In this document: piece after piece, positions 23,828 to 31,701 of the stretch
Layout: every line of letters starts with the position of its first letter
How positions within the stretch are numbered: the first letter of the stretch is position 1
DNA from: Bacteroidales bacterium
Lineage (GTDB): Bacteria > Bacteroidota > Bacteroidia > Bacteroidales > UBA932
NCBI GenBank assembly: GCA_017938925.1
Contig: JAGBAO010000012.1
Location: forward strand, 1 to 64,000
Direction of reading: 5' to 3'
DNA length: 64,000 nucleotides
Notes under the pieces: model-generated
Told to the model about the DNA's origin: nothing
The model's database searches: none
What the model saw: the letters and a program-made list of their open reading frames with translations, nothing else
Program-made: the position numbers and the translations under genes

Positions 23828-26800
23828 ATGAAAAAGATTTTGCTTTTCGCGACAACGCTAGCTGCTCTGTTCCTTTCTGCTTCTTGCCAGAGAGAGAATC
23901 TTGAGCCGGTGGCTGCTGGTGCGACTTTCACTGTGACAGTTCCAGGTGAAACTGCCACTAAGGCATTCTCTGACGGAACCAACATCAACAAGGTTTTGTA
24001 TGAGATCTACAAGACAGACGAAGTTGAGACTGCTACTGCTCAGCCTCTCGCAAAGGGAGCCGTCAGTATGTCCAACAAAGAGGCAACTGTGACTTTTGAC
24101 CTGCTTCAGGATCAGGAGTATACCGTTATCTTCTGGGCTCAGAAATCCGTTAATGAAGAGGGTACCAATAAGTATTACAACACAGGTGACCTCAGGACTG
24201 TGTCTATTAATGCTGCTACTGCTCTGAATGCAAACGACGAGGATCGCGCTGCATTCTTCAAGAGGGTGGATTTCGCAACACCTATGGCGGAGGTTAAGGA
24301 AGTGGAGCTCGTCCGTCCTTTCGCGCAGCTCAACCTTGGTACTACAGCTACAAGCCTCAATCCTGTTCAGCCAGGTCAGACTCAGGGATATACTATCAAT
24401 GTTGAGAAGTCGTATGTAAAGGTTGAAGGTCTTTCAACTACTTTCAACACTCTCACCGGAGTAGCTGCTGAGGAAGACAATGATTTCGAGTTTGCTCTCT
24501 ATGAAACTCCATATGCTCAGGATAATACAGAGGTTCTTGAAGTGAACGGTGTTAAGTATCACTATGTCGGTATGAACTACTTCTTCGTTTCAAAGAACGA
24601 GGACCTCGTAACCGTTTCTTACAAGATCAAGACAGACAAGGGTGAGATCACCAACGAAAACATCATCAACGTTCCTGTCAAGGCAAACTACCGCACAAAC
24701 ATCATCGGTAACCTCCTCACAACCGAGGCTGATTTCGAGATCGTTGTTGATGAGGATTTCAATATTCCAGACGAACTTGTCGGAGAAGGTGTTGTTTTCG
24801 TCAAGACTTCTGAGGAACTTCTCGCAGCACTTCAGAGAAATGAATCGCACATAGTAATTGACCTCGTCGGTACTCAGACTAAGGCTGTTACACCAGTGGA
24901 ATTCAAGATTCCAGTAGGCGCTCACGAGCCTAAGTACTACTTTGGTGGCGAAAAGACCAAGACCATTACAATCAATGCTAACGGAAATACCATTAACTTT
25001 GATCATAAGAACACTGATTGGAACTACATCCGTTGCGTGAACGATGCTGCAAAGTGGATCATCAATGATGCAGTTCTTACAAACAGTGGTGCAAACGATG
25101 GCCCTTGGAACCGTCATGACATAAGCTTCTACAATGCTGTTGAGTTGAATAATGTGGTTTCTGACAAGGCTTTTGCTTTGTTCCAGAATGCTAATCTTAC
25201 TAATGTGCAGATTTCAGATGTTCATCCGAACAATTCTGAGGCATATGGAATCTGGATCAGGCCTAATGGCCAGACAGTTAATCTCGACGGTGTTACTATC
25301 ACTCCTTCTGAAAATAAGACAACTGACCGTGCGATCAAGATTGATGATCAGTATGTTGATAATCCAGCAAAGGTTGTCCTTAATGTAGCAAACAGTAAGT
25401 TTGTATCTCAGAAGAAGTCTGCAATTCTCGTTAAGTCTCCTGCTGGAGCAGAGATCAACTGGGGAGAAGGCAACGATATCACTGGCGTTACTGCTGATCC
25501 TATCAATGCAGTGTGGGTGGATGAGGCAAGTGCACAGTATGCATCTGAGGTTAATGTAAAGGGCGCTTCAAAGGTAGTTGAGGGTGCTGTAGAAAATGTA
25601 CCTGCTTCTGATCAGGCTGCTCTCACGGCTGCTCTTGAGGAGGCTGCTAAGAATCCAGAGACAACAGTGGTTGTTAATGTTGCAGCTGATACTTATGGAA
25701 CTCTTCCTGCACTTTCATCAAACGTTGTCCTGAATTGTGCCGAAGGTACAGTGTTCGAGGGTACTTCGGGTCTCAATGTTAATGGCGCGACTGTTATAGG
25801 TGCTACATTTGAGAGCGACGGAACAGCTGTAAGCGGTACTATTGATGGTGTGTTTAAGAATTGTACCTTTGATGGTAGCGAGGCTCTTCGTTGGTGTTAT
25901 ACAGATGAAGGTGACGAAATCTTATTTGAAGACTGTGTCATTAAGACTGATTTCAGAGGTTTCCACTTTGATGGTATGAATGGCAATGTTACTTTCAGGC
26001 GTTGCGAGATCAATGGTTTCAATGCTTACGGTGGAAAAGGAACAGCAACATTTGAGAACTGTGTCTTTGGAAATGATGAGTCAGGCTACAATGGTTTAAA
26101 TACTTATTCAAATACTGTTCTTAAGGATTGCAAGTTTGTTTACAATAGTGGAAAGACCAATTTTATTGATATGGAGGGAACTGGCAAGACATTGTCTATC
26201 ACCAACTGTACTGCAACTCTTGATGGTACAGAAACGCCTGTCATTGATTTTGTTGGTGGCAGCAAGTTGGATAACAATACAGTGATTCTTGATGGTAAGA
26301 CATATGCTTCTTCTCAGACCAGTCTTTCGAATGCCCTCAATAATGGAGCAACCGAGGTCTTACTTAAAGATGGTAACTACACAATGCCAGAGCCTGATCT
26401 CAGAGGTAAGGGACTGACTGTTACAGGTTCTAAGGATGTTGTGATTGATGCACAAGCAGTTGATGCTAGAGATCAGTTCGTTACAGGTGCAACTCTTAAA
26501 TTCGAAGGTGTTACACTCAACTTTGGTATAGTTAATTATATGGGCTTTGCCAATACAGCAAGCTTGACTTATAAGGATTGTGATATCAACGGTTTGCAGT
26601 TCTTGTTTGGTCAGAATGTTGTGTTTGATGGCTGCTCGCTTAACTCTAACGGTGCTGAGCACACTGTTTGGACTTATGGCGTAAAGAACGTAAGCTTCAC
26701 AGGTTGTGACTTCACTTATGGCGACCGCGGTGTCAACTGTTACAGTGACAACGATGTTGCAGGAGGGCAGACTGTAAACTTCACCAAATGTACATTTGCT

Positions 26801-26968
26801 ACTGAAAATACAGCATCTGAAGGTGCTGTCGAGATCAATAGTTGTTTCATCTCTGAAGGTATCGTAGTAAATATGGACGGTTGCACAGCCCCAGCATATG
26901 GCAAGATGGCATATGTCTCTCCTTGGGATAGCACAAATGGTGCAAAGACTACAATCAATATCAAATAA
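23828..26968 (+). CDS. Fimbrillin-like lipoprotein with beta-helix (P3)
   Basis: A 1046-residue lipoprotein (MKKILLFATTLAALFLSASC, then QRENLEPV). Basic-Ala site TATKAFSDG is near 46. The fimbrillin-like domain has YTVIFWAQ, LVRPFAQLNLGT and NYRTNIIGNLLT (near residue 295). The C-terminal region resembles P2 at first (YYFGGEKTKTITINANGNTINF, NWGEGNDITGVTADP) and then becomes a beta-helix with FKNCTFDGSE, FEDCVIKTDFRGFHF, FRRCEINGF, FENCVFGN, YKDCDINGL and FTGCDFTYG. It is flanked by GNAT cassette 1 upstream and cassettes 2-3 downstream. Confidence 0.75.
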   Translation: MKKILLFATTLAALFLSASCQRENLEPVAAGATFTVTVPGETATKAFSDGTNINKVLYEIYKTDEVETATAQPLAKGAVSMSNKEATVTFDLLQDQEYTVIFWAQKSVNEEGTNKYYNTGDLRTVSINAATALNANDEDRAAFFKRVDFATPMAEVKEVELVRPFAQLNLGTTATSLNPVQPGQTQGYTINVEKSYVKVEGLSTTFNTLTGVAAEEDNDFEFALYETPYAQDNTEVLEVNGVKYHYVGMNYFFVSKNEDLVTVSYKIKTDKGEITNENIINVPVKANYRTNIIGNLLTTEADFEIVVDEDFNIPDELVGEGVVFVKTSEELLAALQRNESHIVIDLVGTQTKAVTPVEFKIPVGAHEPKYYFGGEKTKTITINANGNTINFDHKNTDWNYIRCVNDAAKWIINDAVLTNSGANDGPWNRHDISFYNAVELNNVVSDKAFALFQNANLTNVQISDVHPNNSEAYGIWIRPNGQTVNLDGVTITPSENKTTDRAIKIDDQYVDNPAKVVLNVANSKFVSQKKSAILVKSPAGAEINWGEGNDITGVTADPINAVWVDEASAQYASEVNVKGASKVVEGAVENVPASDQAALTAALEEAAKNPETTVVVNVAADTYGTLPALSSNVVLNCAEGTVFEGTSGLNVNGATVIGATFESDGTAVSGTIDGVFKNCTFDGSEALRWCYTDEGDEILFEDCVIKTDFRGFHFDGMNGNVTFRRCEINGFNAYGGKGTATFENCVFGNDESGYNGLNTYSNTVLKDCKFVYNSGKTNFIDMEGTGKTLSITNCTATLDGTETPVIDFVGGSKLDNNTVILDGKTYASSQTSLSNALNNGATEVLLKDGNYTMPEPDLRGKGLTVTGSKDVVIDAQAVDARDQFVTGATLKFEGVTLNFGIVNYMGFANTASLTYKDCDINGLQFLFGQNVVFDGCSLNSNGAEHTVWTYGVKNVSFTGCDFTYGDRGVNCYSDNDVAGGQTVNFTKCTFATENTASEGAVEINSCFISEGIVVNMDGCTAPAYGKMAYVSPWDSTNGAKTTINIK

Positions 26969-26978
26969 ATATTCCCGA

Positions 26979-27004
26979 CCTCAAGCCCCTGACCGGGCTT
27001 GGGG
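26979..27004. repeat. CTGACC-loop hairpin H4 (left of GNAT cassette 2)
   Basis: Fully paired CCTCAAGCCC-CTGACC-GGGCTTGGGG, 11 bp after the P3 stop. It is the left member of the direct repeat (with H5) that brackets the tandem cassettes 2 and 3. Confidence 0.65.
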
Positions 27005-27184
27005 TTGCAAAGATCCTCGGTTGGGAAAGGATTCCCGGCCGGCTTAAGGATAAAGTTCTTTGACATACTGGAAACGAAAAGACAAAGATTCGGATTTCTT
27101 CGTCCCTGAAAACGGGACTTTCGTCACAAAAACGGATAAAAAAAAGAAATTTGAATAAAAAAAAGAAAAACTTGCATGTGCCGT

Positions 27185-27216
27185 CTTGACGGAGCGGTTT
27201 GACTTTCATACATTTG
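27185..27216 (+). promoter_or_regulatory. Promoter of GNAT cassette 2
   Basis: -33-like CTTG (27185-27188) and -7 TACATTTG (27209-27216) with 20 nt spacing, identical to cassettes 1 and 3. Confidence 0.7.
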
Positions 27217-27295
27217 CTGTGGACATTCCCGATGTGGGACGAGCTCACCTGCGCGAGAGGAATGGAGAATGTTTAACGTTTAAATGTATAAAGTT

Positions 27296-27454
27296 ATGGC
27301 AACACCGATTGCACCGACACCTGAACTGACTGGAAAGGCAGCGAAGGAGTTCTTGAAGGAATTGGCTGAATGTAGAAAAGCATCTTCTGAGGAGAAGGCA
27401 AGAATCAAGGCTAATGCTCAGTGGGTAGGGGAAAGGATGGATTTTGATTTCTGA
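27296..27454 (+). CDS. Small cassette protein, antitoxin-like (copy 2)
   Basis: A 52-residue protein identical to copy 1 over its first 19 residues (MATPIAPTPELTGKAAKEF) and diverging after that (KASSEEKARIKANAQWVGERM, ending DFDF). The conserved head and variable tail suggest that the tail gives partner specificity. Its stop is 4 bp before the GNAT start. No DNA-binding motif can be named. Antitoxin role inferred from order only. Confidence 0.68.
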   Translation: MATPIAPTPELTGKAAKEFLKELAECRKASSEEKARIKANAQWVGERMDFDF

Positions 27455-27458
27455 GCAT

Positions 27459-27989
27459 ATGGATATTGATGAACTTCAGTTTGTACGCTTGACTCCAGAT
27501 TTTGAATTCACGGAATTTGATTGCGGTCATGATGATCTGAATGATTTTCTTCTGAATGATGCTAAGGAGTACCAGAAAGGACTGATTGCCGTTACATATC
27601 TTGTCAAGTATCACGATGAACTTGCCGGATACTTTACTCTATCCAATGACAAGTTGTCGATAAAGGATAGTGATAAGTCAAGTTGGAGGAAAGTCAAGAA
27701 CCTTTTTCACCATAGCAAGCATCGGGGAGATTATCCTGCAGTCAAGGTCGGTCGACTTGCAGTGGGATGTAAGTATCAAGGCTTTGATATAGGCTCCCGG
27801 ATTCTTGATTTTGTCAAGTATGCTTTCGTATATAAGAAGCGAACCGGATGTGCATTTGTCACAGTGGATGCGTTGAGGAATGTAGTCGATTTTTATTATA
27901 AGAATAATTTCAAGACTCTAGTTCCCTTTACTGGCGAATCTGATAATTTAACGGTACCGATGTATTATAATTTATTGGAGCTGATCTGA
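27459..27989 (+). CDS. GNAT-family N-acetyltransferase, TacT-like (copy 2)
   Basis: A 176-residue protein. The ATG at 27459 is chosen; the frame also opens at TTG 27444 inside the small ORF. It begins DELQFVRLTPDFEFTEFDCGHDDLNDFL, the typical head of TacT/AtaT-like GNATs. Core beta4 and the acetyl-CoA loop are PAVKVGRLAV followed by YQGFDIGSRIL (Q/RxxGxG/A-like, with Asp where Gly is usual). TVDALRNVVDFYYKNNF follows, and the terminal MYYNL has the Tyr usually needed for catalysis. TacT-type toxins acetylate aminoacyl-tRNA and are held by a small antitoxin. Here the partner would be the preceding 52-residue protein. The target is not provable from sequence. Confidence 0.75.
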   Translation: MDIDELQFVRLTPDFEFTEFDCGHDDLNDFLLNDAKEYQKGLIAVTYLVKYHDELAGYFTLSNDKLSIKDSDKSSWRKVKNLFHHSKHRGDYPAVKVGRLAVGCKYQGFDIGSRILDFVKYAFVYKKRTGCAFVTVDALRNVVDFYYKNNFKTLVPFTGESDNLTVPMYYNLLELI

Positions 27990-28012
27990 TCAATACATAC
28001 GCTTGTCTTTTC

Positions 28013-28045
28013 GTTCCGCCCGCGGCAATGCCGATGTGGCGGAAC
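28013..28045. repeat. Cassette right-end hairpin (copy 2)
   Basis: GTTCCGCC / GGCGGAAC stem with the conserved GGCAATGCC-containing loop, 24 bp after the GNAT stop. Equivalent to 23669-23701 and 29021-29053. Confidence 0.65.
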
Positions 28046-28181
28046 TTCGTTTCTGGCAGTGATGCCGGAAACGAAAAGACAAAGATTCGGATTTCTTCGT
28101 CCCTGAAAACGGGGTGTTCGTCACAAAAACGGATAAAAAAAAGAAATTTGAATAAAAAAAAGAAAAACTTGCATGTGTCGT

Positions 28182-28213
28182 CTTGACGGAGCGGTATGAC
28201 TTTCATACATTTG
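28182..28213 (+). promoter_or_regulatory. Promoter of GNAT cassette 3
   Basis: CTTG (28182-28185), 20 nt spacer, TACATTTG (28206-28213). Same as the other two cassettes. Confidence 0.7.
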
Positions 28214-28292
28214 CTGTGGACATTCCCGATGTGGGACGAGCTTACCTGCGCGAGAGGAATGGAGAATGTTTAACGTTTAAATGTATAAAGTT

Positions 28293-28454
28293 ATGGCAAC
28301 ACCGATTAAAGAGACTCCGATTTTGACGGGTAATGATGCGAAAAGATTCATTCAGCGTATGAGTGAAAAACGTGAGATTTCTGAAGGAGAAATAGTTCGT
28401 ATGAGGAGGAACTATGAACTGATAATGAGTATAGCAGATTTTGATTATGAATGA
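28293..28454 (+). CDS. Small cassette protein, antitoxin-like (copy 3)
   Basis: A 53-residue protein. It begins MATPIKETPILTGNDAKRF and so keeps the family head, with a divergent charged helix (REISEGEIVRMRRNYELIMSI) and DFDYE at the end. The stop overlaps the GNAT start region (28447-28454), so the two genes are translationally coupled more tightly than in copy 2. Widespread small Bacteroidales proteins share this head; their role as antitoxins is an inference. Confidence 0.68.
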   Translation: MATPIKETPILTGNDAKRFIQRMSEKREISEGEIVRMRRNYELIMSIADFDYE

Positions 28455-28998
28455 GGAAATTTTGACTTCTTGTCGTGTGAGACTGATGCGTGATGGAGAG
28501 TTGATAAGAGATTTCTCATGTAATGATTTAGATTTGGACGATTATATATTGAATGAGGCTGATTTATATCAGTCAGAATTCTTGGCGACAAACTATCTGC
28601 TGGAAGATTCGAAAGCTAACCTCATGGCATTCTTCACTCTGCTCAATGATCGAGTTTGTGTCGCTGATTTCCGCAGCAAAACCGAATTCAATCGATTCAG
28701 AAAGCGGAGATTCGTACAAGCCAAGCGTTTTAAAGGATATCCAGCAGTAAAGATTGGACGTTTGGCAGTCTCAACCAAGTGGATGCGTAATGGATTAGGT
28801 TCCATTTTGTTGGATTTTATTAAGTCTTATTTTACCAAGAACAGAAGGACTGGATGCCGTTTTTTGACTGTCGATGCATATCATGGTGCCGTTGACTTTT
28901 ATGCCAAAAACGGGTTTGTCCGACTAAGTGAGGGAAGTTCTGATGGAAATACATGTTTAATGTATTATGATTTGATTGACTATAAGTCTAAGTTATAA
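28447..28998 (+). CDS. GNAT-family N-acetyltransferase, TacT-like (copy 3)
   Basis: A 183-residue protein (ATG 28447, overlapping the small ORF by 8 bp). It is only distantly similar to copy 2 but has the same layout: FSCNDLDLDDYILNEADLYQ, AFFTLLNDRV, PAVKIGRLAV, an acetyl-CoA loop MRNGLGSILLDFI, RRTGCRFLTVDAYHGAVDFYAKNGF and the terminal MYYDL. Shared cassette ends with different cargo suggest cassette exchange rather than simple duplication. Probably a translation-inhibiting acetyltransferase toxin, but it could be an ordinary acetyltransferase. Confidence 0.75.
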   Translation: MNEEILTSCRVRLMRDGELIRDFSCNDLDLDDYILNEADLYQSEFLATNYLLEDSKANLMAFFTLLNDRVCVADFRSKTEFNRFRKRRFVQAKRFKGYPAVKIGRLAVSTKWMRNGLGSILLDFIKSYFTKNRRTGCRFLTVDAYHGAVDFYAKNGFVRLSEGSSDGNTCLMYYDLIDYKSKL

Positions 28999-29020
28999 CT
29001 AAATAACAATTTGTCTTTTC

Positions 29021-29053
29021 GTTCCGCCCGCGGCAATGCCGATGTGGCGGAAC
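29021..29053. repeat. Cassette right-end hairpin (copy 3)
   Basis: GTTCCGCC / GGCGGAAC stem with the same loop as in copies 1 and 2, followed by TTCGTTTTTGG. It lies 22 bp after the GNAT stop. Confidence 0.65.
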
Positions 29054-29106
29054 TTCGTTTTTGGCAGTGATGCCGGAAACGTCGTTTCCAGGATGGGCAG
29101 AATGAG

Positions 29107-29127
29107 ATCCCCGATCAAGTCGGGGAT
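29107..29127. repeat. REP-like inverted repeat before P4
   Basis: ATCCCCGA-TCAAG-TCGGGGAT, an 8 bp stem, same element as 19513-19535. It stands between the end of cassette 3 and hairpin H5. Confidence 0.6.
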
Positions 29128-29136
29128 GACGACTGA

Positions 29137-29162
29137 CCTCAAGCCCCTGACCGGGCTTGGGG
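29137..29162. repeat. CTGACC-loop hairpin H5 (upstream of P4)
   Basis: Fully paired CCTCAAGCCC-CTGACC-GGGCTTGGGG ending 48 nt before the P4 ATG. Right-hand partner of H4 around the tandem GNAT cassettes. Confidence 0.65.
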
Positions 29163-29210
29163 TTGCAAAGAGACAATAGATTTTATTAATGATTAACTAA
29201 AACAAAACGC

Positions 29211-31616
29211 ATGAAAAAGTTTTTCTACTTTGCAGCGGCTGCGGTCATGATGCTGACAGCAGCTTGTCAGCGTGAAATGCTTGAATCACCGCTTCAGGGC
29301 GACACAAAGGTGACTTTCACCGTAAGTCCTGCTGAGGCTGCGACAAAGGCGGACATTGCTGACGGTACGAATGTAGATATCCTTTATTGGGAAATCTACG
29401 ATGAGAATCTCACAACTCTTCTAGGCGAGAACTCAGTGGGAAAAACAAGTGACAAGACCTTTACTGTGGATCTCTCACTTGTGGCTGACCAGAAATACAA
29501 TATCATTTTCTGGGCAGAAGTAGACGGCAAGGGTCATTATGTGACTGATGACCTCCGTAAGGTGGGCATCAACTACACTGATGAAAATGGAGATCCGTTG
29601 AAGGCCAACAAAGAGGAGCGTGCAGCTTTCTTCAGAGTGTATCCTTTCAGCACTGAGAACGGAGAGCCTATCAATGAGGATGTTGAAATCTATCGTCCAT
29701 TCTCACAGCTCAACCTTGGCGCAACTACACTCACAACATCACTTAATAAGGTGAATGGTGGTCAGATCGAGGTCGAGTCCACTTCAGTGACCGTGACAAA
29801 TATCGCTAATGTATTCAATACAGTTTCTGGTAAGGGTGAAGGTGAAGTTCCTGTGACCTTTGCTCATGCCAAGACTCCTGTTGACGACTACACTCAGAAA
29901 GATCTCGAGGTGGGTGGTGCTACATATCACTGGCTCGGAATGAACTACCTCGTTGTCAACGATGACTCTGACAATGTGACTGTCGATATAGAGGTCAAGA
30001 CCTCTGTAGGAACTGTAAAACACTCTGTTCCAAACGTTCCGATTAAGGAAAACTACCGTACAAACATCCTCGGTGACATCCTCACAACAGGTGCGACATT
30101 CAAGGTGATCGTGGACGAGAAGTTCCAGAAGCCAGACTATATCACTACACATGACGGGACCTACACACTCACATCTCTTGCAGACCTTCAGTGGTTCCAG
30201 CAGCAGGTGAACAAGGAGGGAAGCACATTCGAAGGCAAGACCGTCAAGCTCGGTGCTGACATCGACCTTCAGGGTGCAGAGTGGGAGCCTATCTCTGGTT
30301 TCAAAGGTACATTCGACGGTTCAAGCCTTACAAAGGGAGCTGCTGACAACTACACAATCAGCAATTTCACTGTCAATGTAAACAAGAACGGTGGTTTCTT
30401 CGGAAGCATCAACGGAACAGTCAAGAATGTCAATGTCGAGAATGCTACTGTGGTTTCAAATCACTTTGCAGGTGCTCTCGTGGGATATGCATATGGACGC
30501 ATCGAGAACTGTCATGCAAGTAATGTGAGAGTTACTTCAGAGCCTGAACTTATCAACGGCAAGTACGACAACGGTGACAAGGCTGGTGCAATCGTAGGTT
30601 ACATCTGCGGTGAGCCTATGTCATATCTCGTTAACTGCTCTGCAACCAACGCTACTATCACAGCTTACCGCGACCTCGGTGCTGTAGCAGGATGTATCTC
30701 TGGAGAAATGACTGTAGAGGGTAACGCAGCAAAGGATTGCAAGATTGTTCTTGACCAGGTTATCAATGGCGAGTACGCAGGAAGCAAAACAGCAAATGCA
30801 AATGCGATAGTAGGACGCAATCAGACAAGCAACATAACTGAGGCAGACTTCAATGCAATCAATGATGTCGCTCAGGGAGTTGAGAACAAGAAAACAGTTG
30901 CCCTTGACGAAGGAACTAATGATAAACTCGCCGAGGCCCTTAATAATTCCGACGTCGCAGCAGTTGAGCTCCCTGCTGGTGAGTATATCATTCCAGCCAC
31001 AGCCAAAGGAAAGGAAATAACGTTCAAGGGAACAGATAAACCAGAGGATGTTGCTGTTGCAGTAACCAAGGTCGGAACAGGCGGAGAGAACTGCGACTAC
31101 GGTCTTGACGGCTCTACCGTTACTTTCGAGAACATCACAATCACCACCAACAGCTCGACTTACATCGGATATGCCCGTTGCAACGGTACATACAAGAACT
31201 GTATCATCAACGGAACATACACCCTCTATGGTGACAGTGTATTTGAGAACTGTACATTCAATGTTTCGGGTAATGTCTACAACATCTGGACTTGGGGCGC
31301 TCCTACAGCCAGATTCGTGAACTGTACATTCAATTCAGACGGTAAGGCCCTCCTTCTTTACGGAACGGCAAATACAAAACTTACGGTTGAGAACTGTACA
31401 TTCAACGATAAGGGCGGCCTGTCAGACAAGAAGGCAGCAATCGAGATCGGTAACGACTACAACAAGTCATATGAACTGATCGTAAACAAAACTACTGTCA
31501 ACGGTTACGAGATCAATGACGAGGGTATCAACACCGGTACCACTCTCTGGGCAAACAAGAACTCAATGCCGCAGGATAAACTCAACGTCGTAGTAGACGG
31601 CGTAGACGTATACTAG
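29211..31616 (+). CDS. Fimbrillin-like lipoprotein with GLUG/beta-helix (P4)
   Basis: An 801-residue lipoprotein (lipobox TAAC at 19, then QREMLES). Basic-Ala site AATKADIADG is near 46. Fimbrillin-like domain with YNIIFWAE, IYRPFSQLNLGAT and NYRTNILGDILT (near residue 285). After a strand-rich linker (LTSLADLQWFQQQVN, GADIDLQGAEWEPI) come GLUG-like repeats (GGFFGSING, GALVGYAYG, GAIVGYICG, GAVAGCISG). A short Asn-Cys-Thr-Phe beta-helix follows (FENCTFNVSG, FVNCTFNSDG, VENCTFNDKG). The TGTACATTCAA repeats at DNA level match P1. Confidence 0.75.
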   Translation: MKKFFYFAAAAVMMLTAACQREMLESPLQGDTKVTFTVSPAEAATKADIADGTNVDILYWEIYDENLTTLLGENSVGKTSDKTFTVDLSLVADQKYNIIFWAEVDGKGHYVTDDLRKVGINYTDENGDPLKANKEERAAFFRVYPFSTENGEPINEDVEIYRPFSQLNLGATTLTTSLNKVNGGQIEVESTSVTVTNIANVFNTVSGKGEGEVPVTFAHAKTPVDDYTQKDLEVGGATYHWLGMNYLVVNDDSDNVTVDIEVKTSVGTVKHSVPNVPIKENYRTNILGDILTTGATFKVIVDEKFQKPDYITTHDGTYTLTSLADLQWFQQQVNKEGSTFEGKTVKLGADIDLQGAEWEPISGFKGTFDGSSLTKGAADNYTISNFTVNVNKNGGFFGSINGTVKNVNVENATVVSNHFAGALVGYAYGRIENCHASNVRVTSEPELINGKYDNGDKAGAIVGYICGEPMSYLVNCSATNATITAYRDLGAVAGCISGEMTVEGNAAKDCKIVLDQVINGEYAGSKTANANAIVGRNQTSNITEADFNAINDVAQGVENKKTVALDEGTNDKLAEALNNSDVAAVELPAGEYIIPATAKGKEITFKGTDKPEDVAVAVTKVGTGGENCDYGLDGSTVTFENITITTNSSTYIGYARCNGTYKNCIINGTYTLYGDSVFENCTFNVSGNVYNIWTWGAPTARFVNCTFNSDGKALLLYGTANTKLTVENCTFNDKGGLSDKKAAIEIGNDYNKSYELIVNKTTVNGYEINDEGINTGTTLWANKNSMPQDKLNVVVDGVDVY

Positions 31617-31624
31617 TATATTTG

Positions 31625-31652
31625 CCCCACAGCGCCTGACCGCGCTGCGGGG
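31625..31652. repeat. CTGACC-loop hairpin H6, covariant stem (upstream of P5)
   Basis: CCCCACAGCGC, loop CTGACC, GCGCTGCGGGG. The stem sequence is entirely different from H1-H5, yet pairing (one A-C mismatch) and the hexaloop are kept, and it ends 49 nt before the P5 ATG. This is the best evidence that the structure and loop matter. Confidence 0.65.
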
Positions 31653-31701
31653 TACCAGAAACATAAAAGGAATTATAAACAGAATTAACAATATTAGTAC
31701 A

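Larger units (their letters stand above)
27047..28066 (+). repeat. GNAT cassette copy 2
   Basis: The same unit as copy 1 with an intact acetyltransferase. Left part GGATAAAGTTCTTTGACATACT and GGAAACG (27070-27076); right part with the GTTCCGCC/GGCGGAAC hairpin. Its right end passes directly into copy 3 at GATGCC-GGAAACG-AAAAGAC, so the two copies share or overlap one end. Confidence 0.65.
28067..29100 (+). repeat. GNAT cassette copy 3
   Basis: Tandem to copy 2, beginning at GGAAACG (28067-28073). It lacks the GATAAAGTTCTTTGACATACT segment that precedes GGAAACG in copies 1 and 2. The leader, promoter and right end are conserved, while the two genes inside differ strongly from copy 2. The right end reads GGAAACG-T-CGTTTCC, a small palindrome, and then GGATGGGCAGAA. 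Confidence 0.65.

Noticed and set aside
22941-29162. Integron with attC sites (CTGACC hairpins as attC)
   Set aside because: The hairpins lack the R''/L''/L'/R' layout and the GTTRRRY core, and no integron integrase is present. Cassette genes have their own promoters. The likeness is only in layout.
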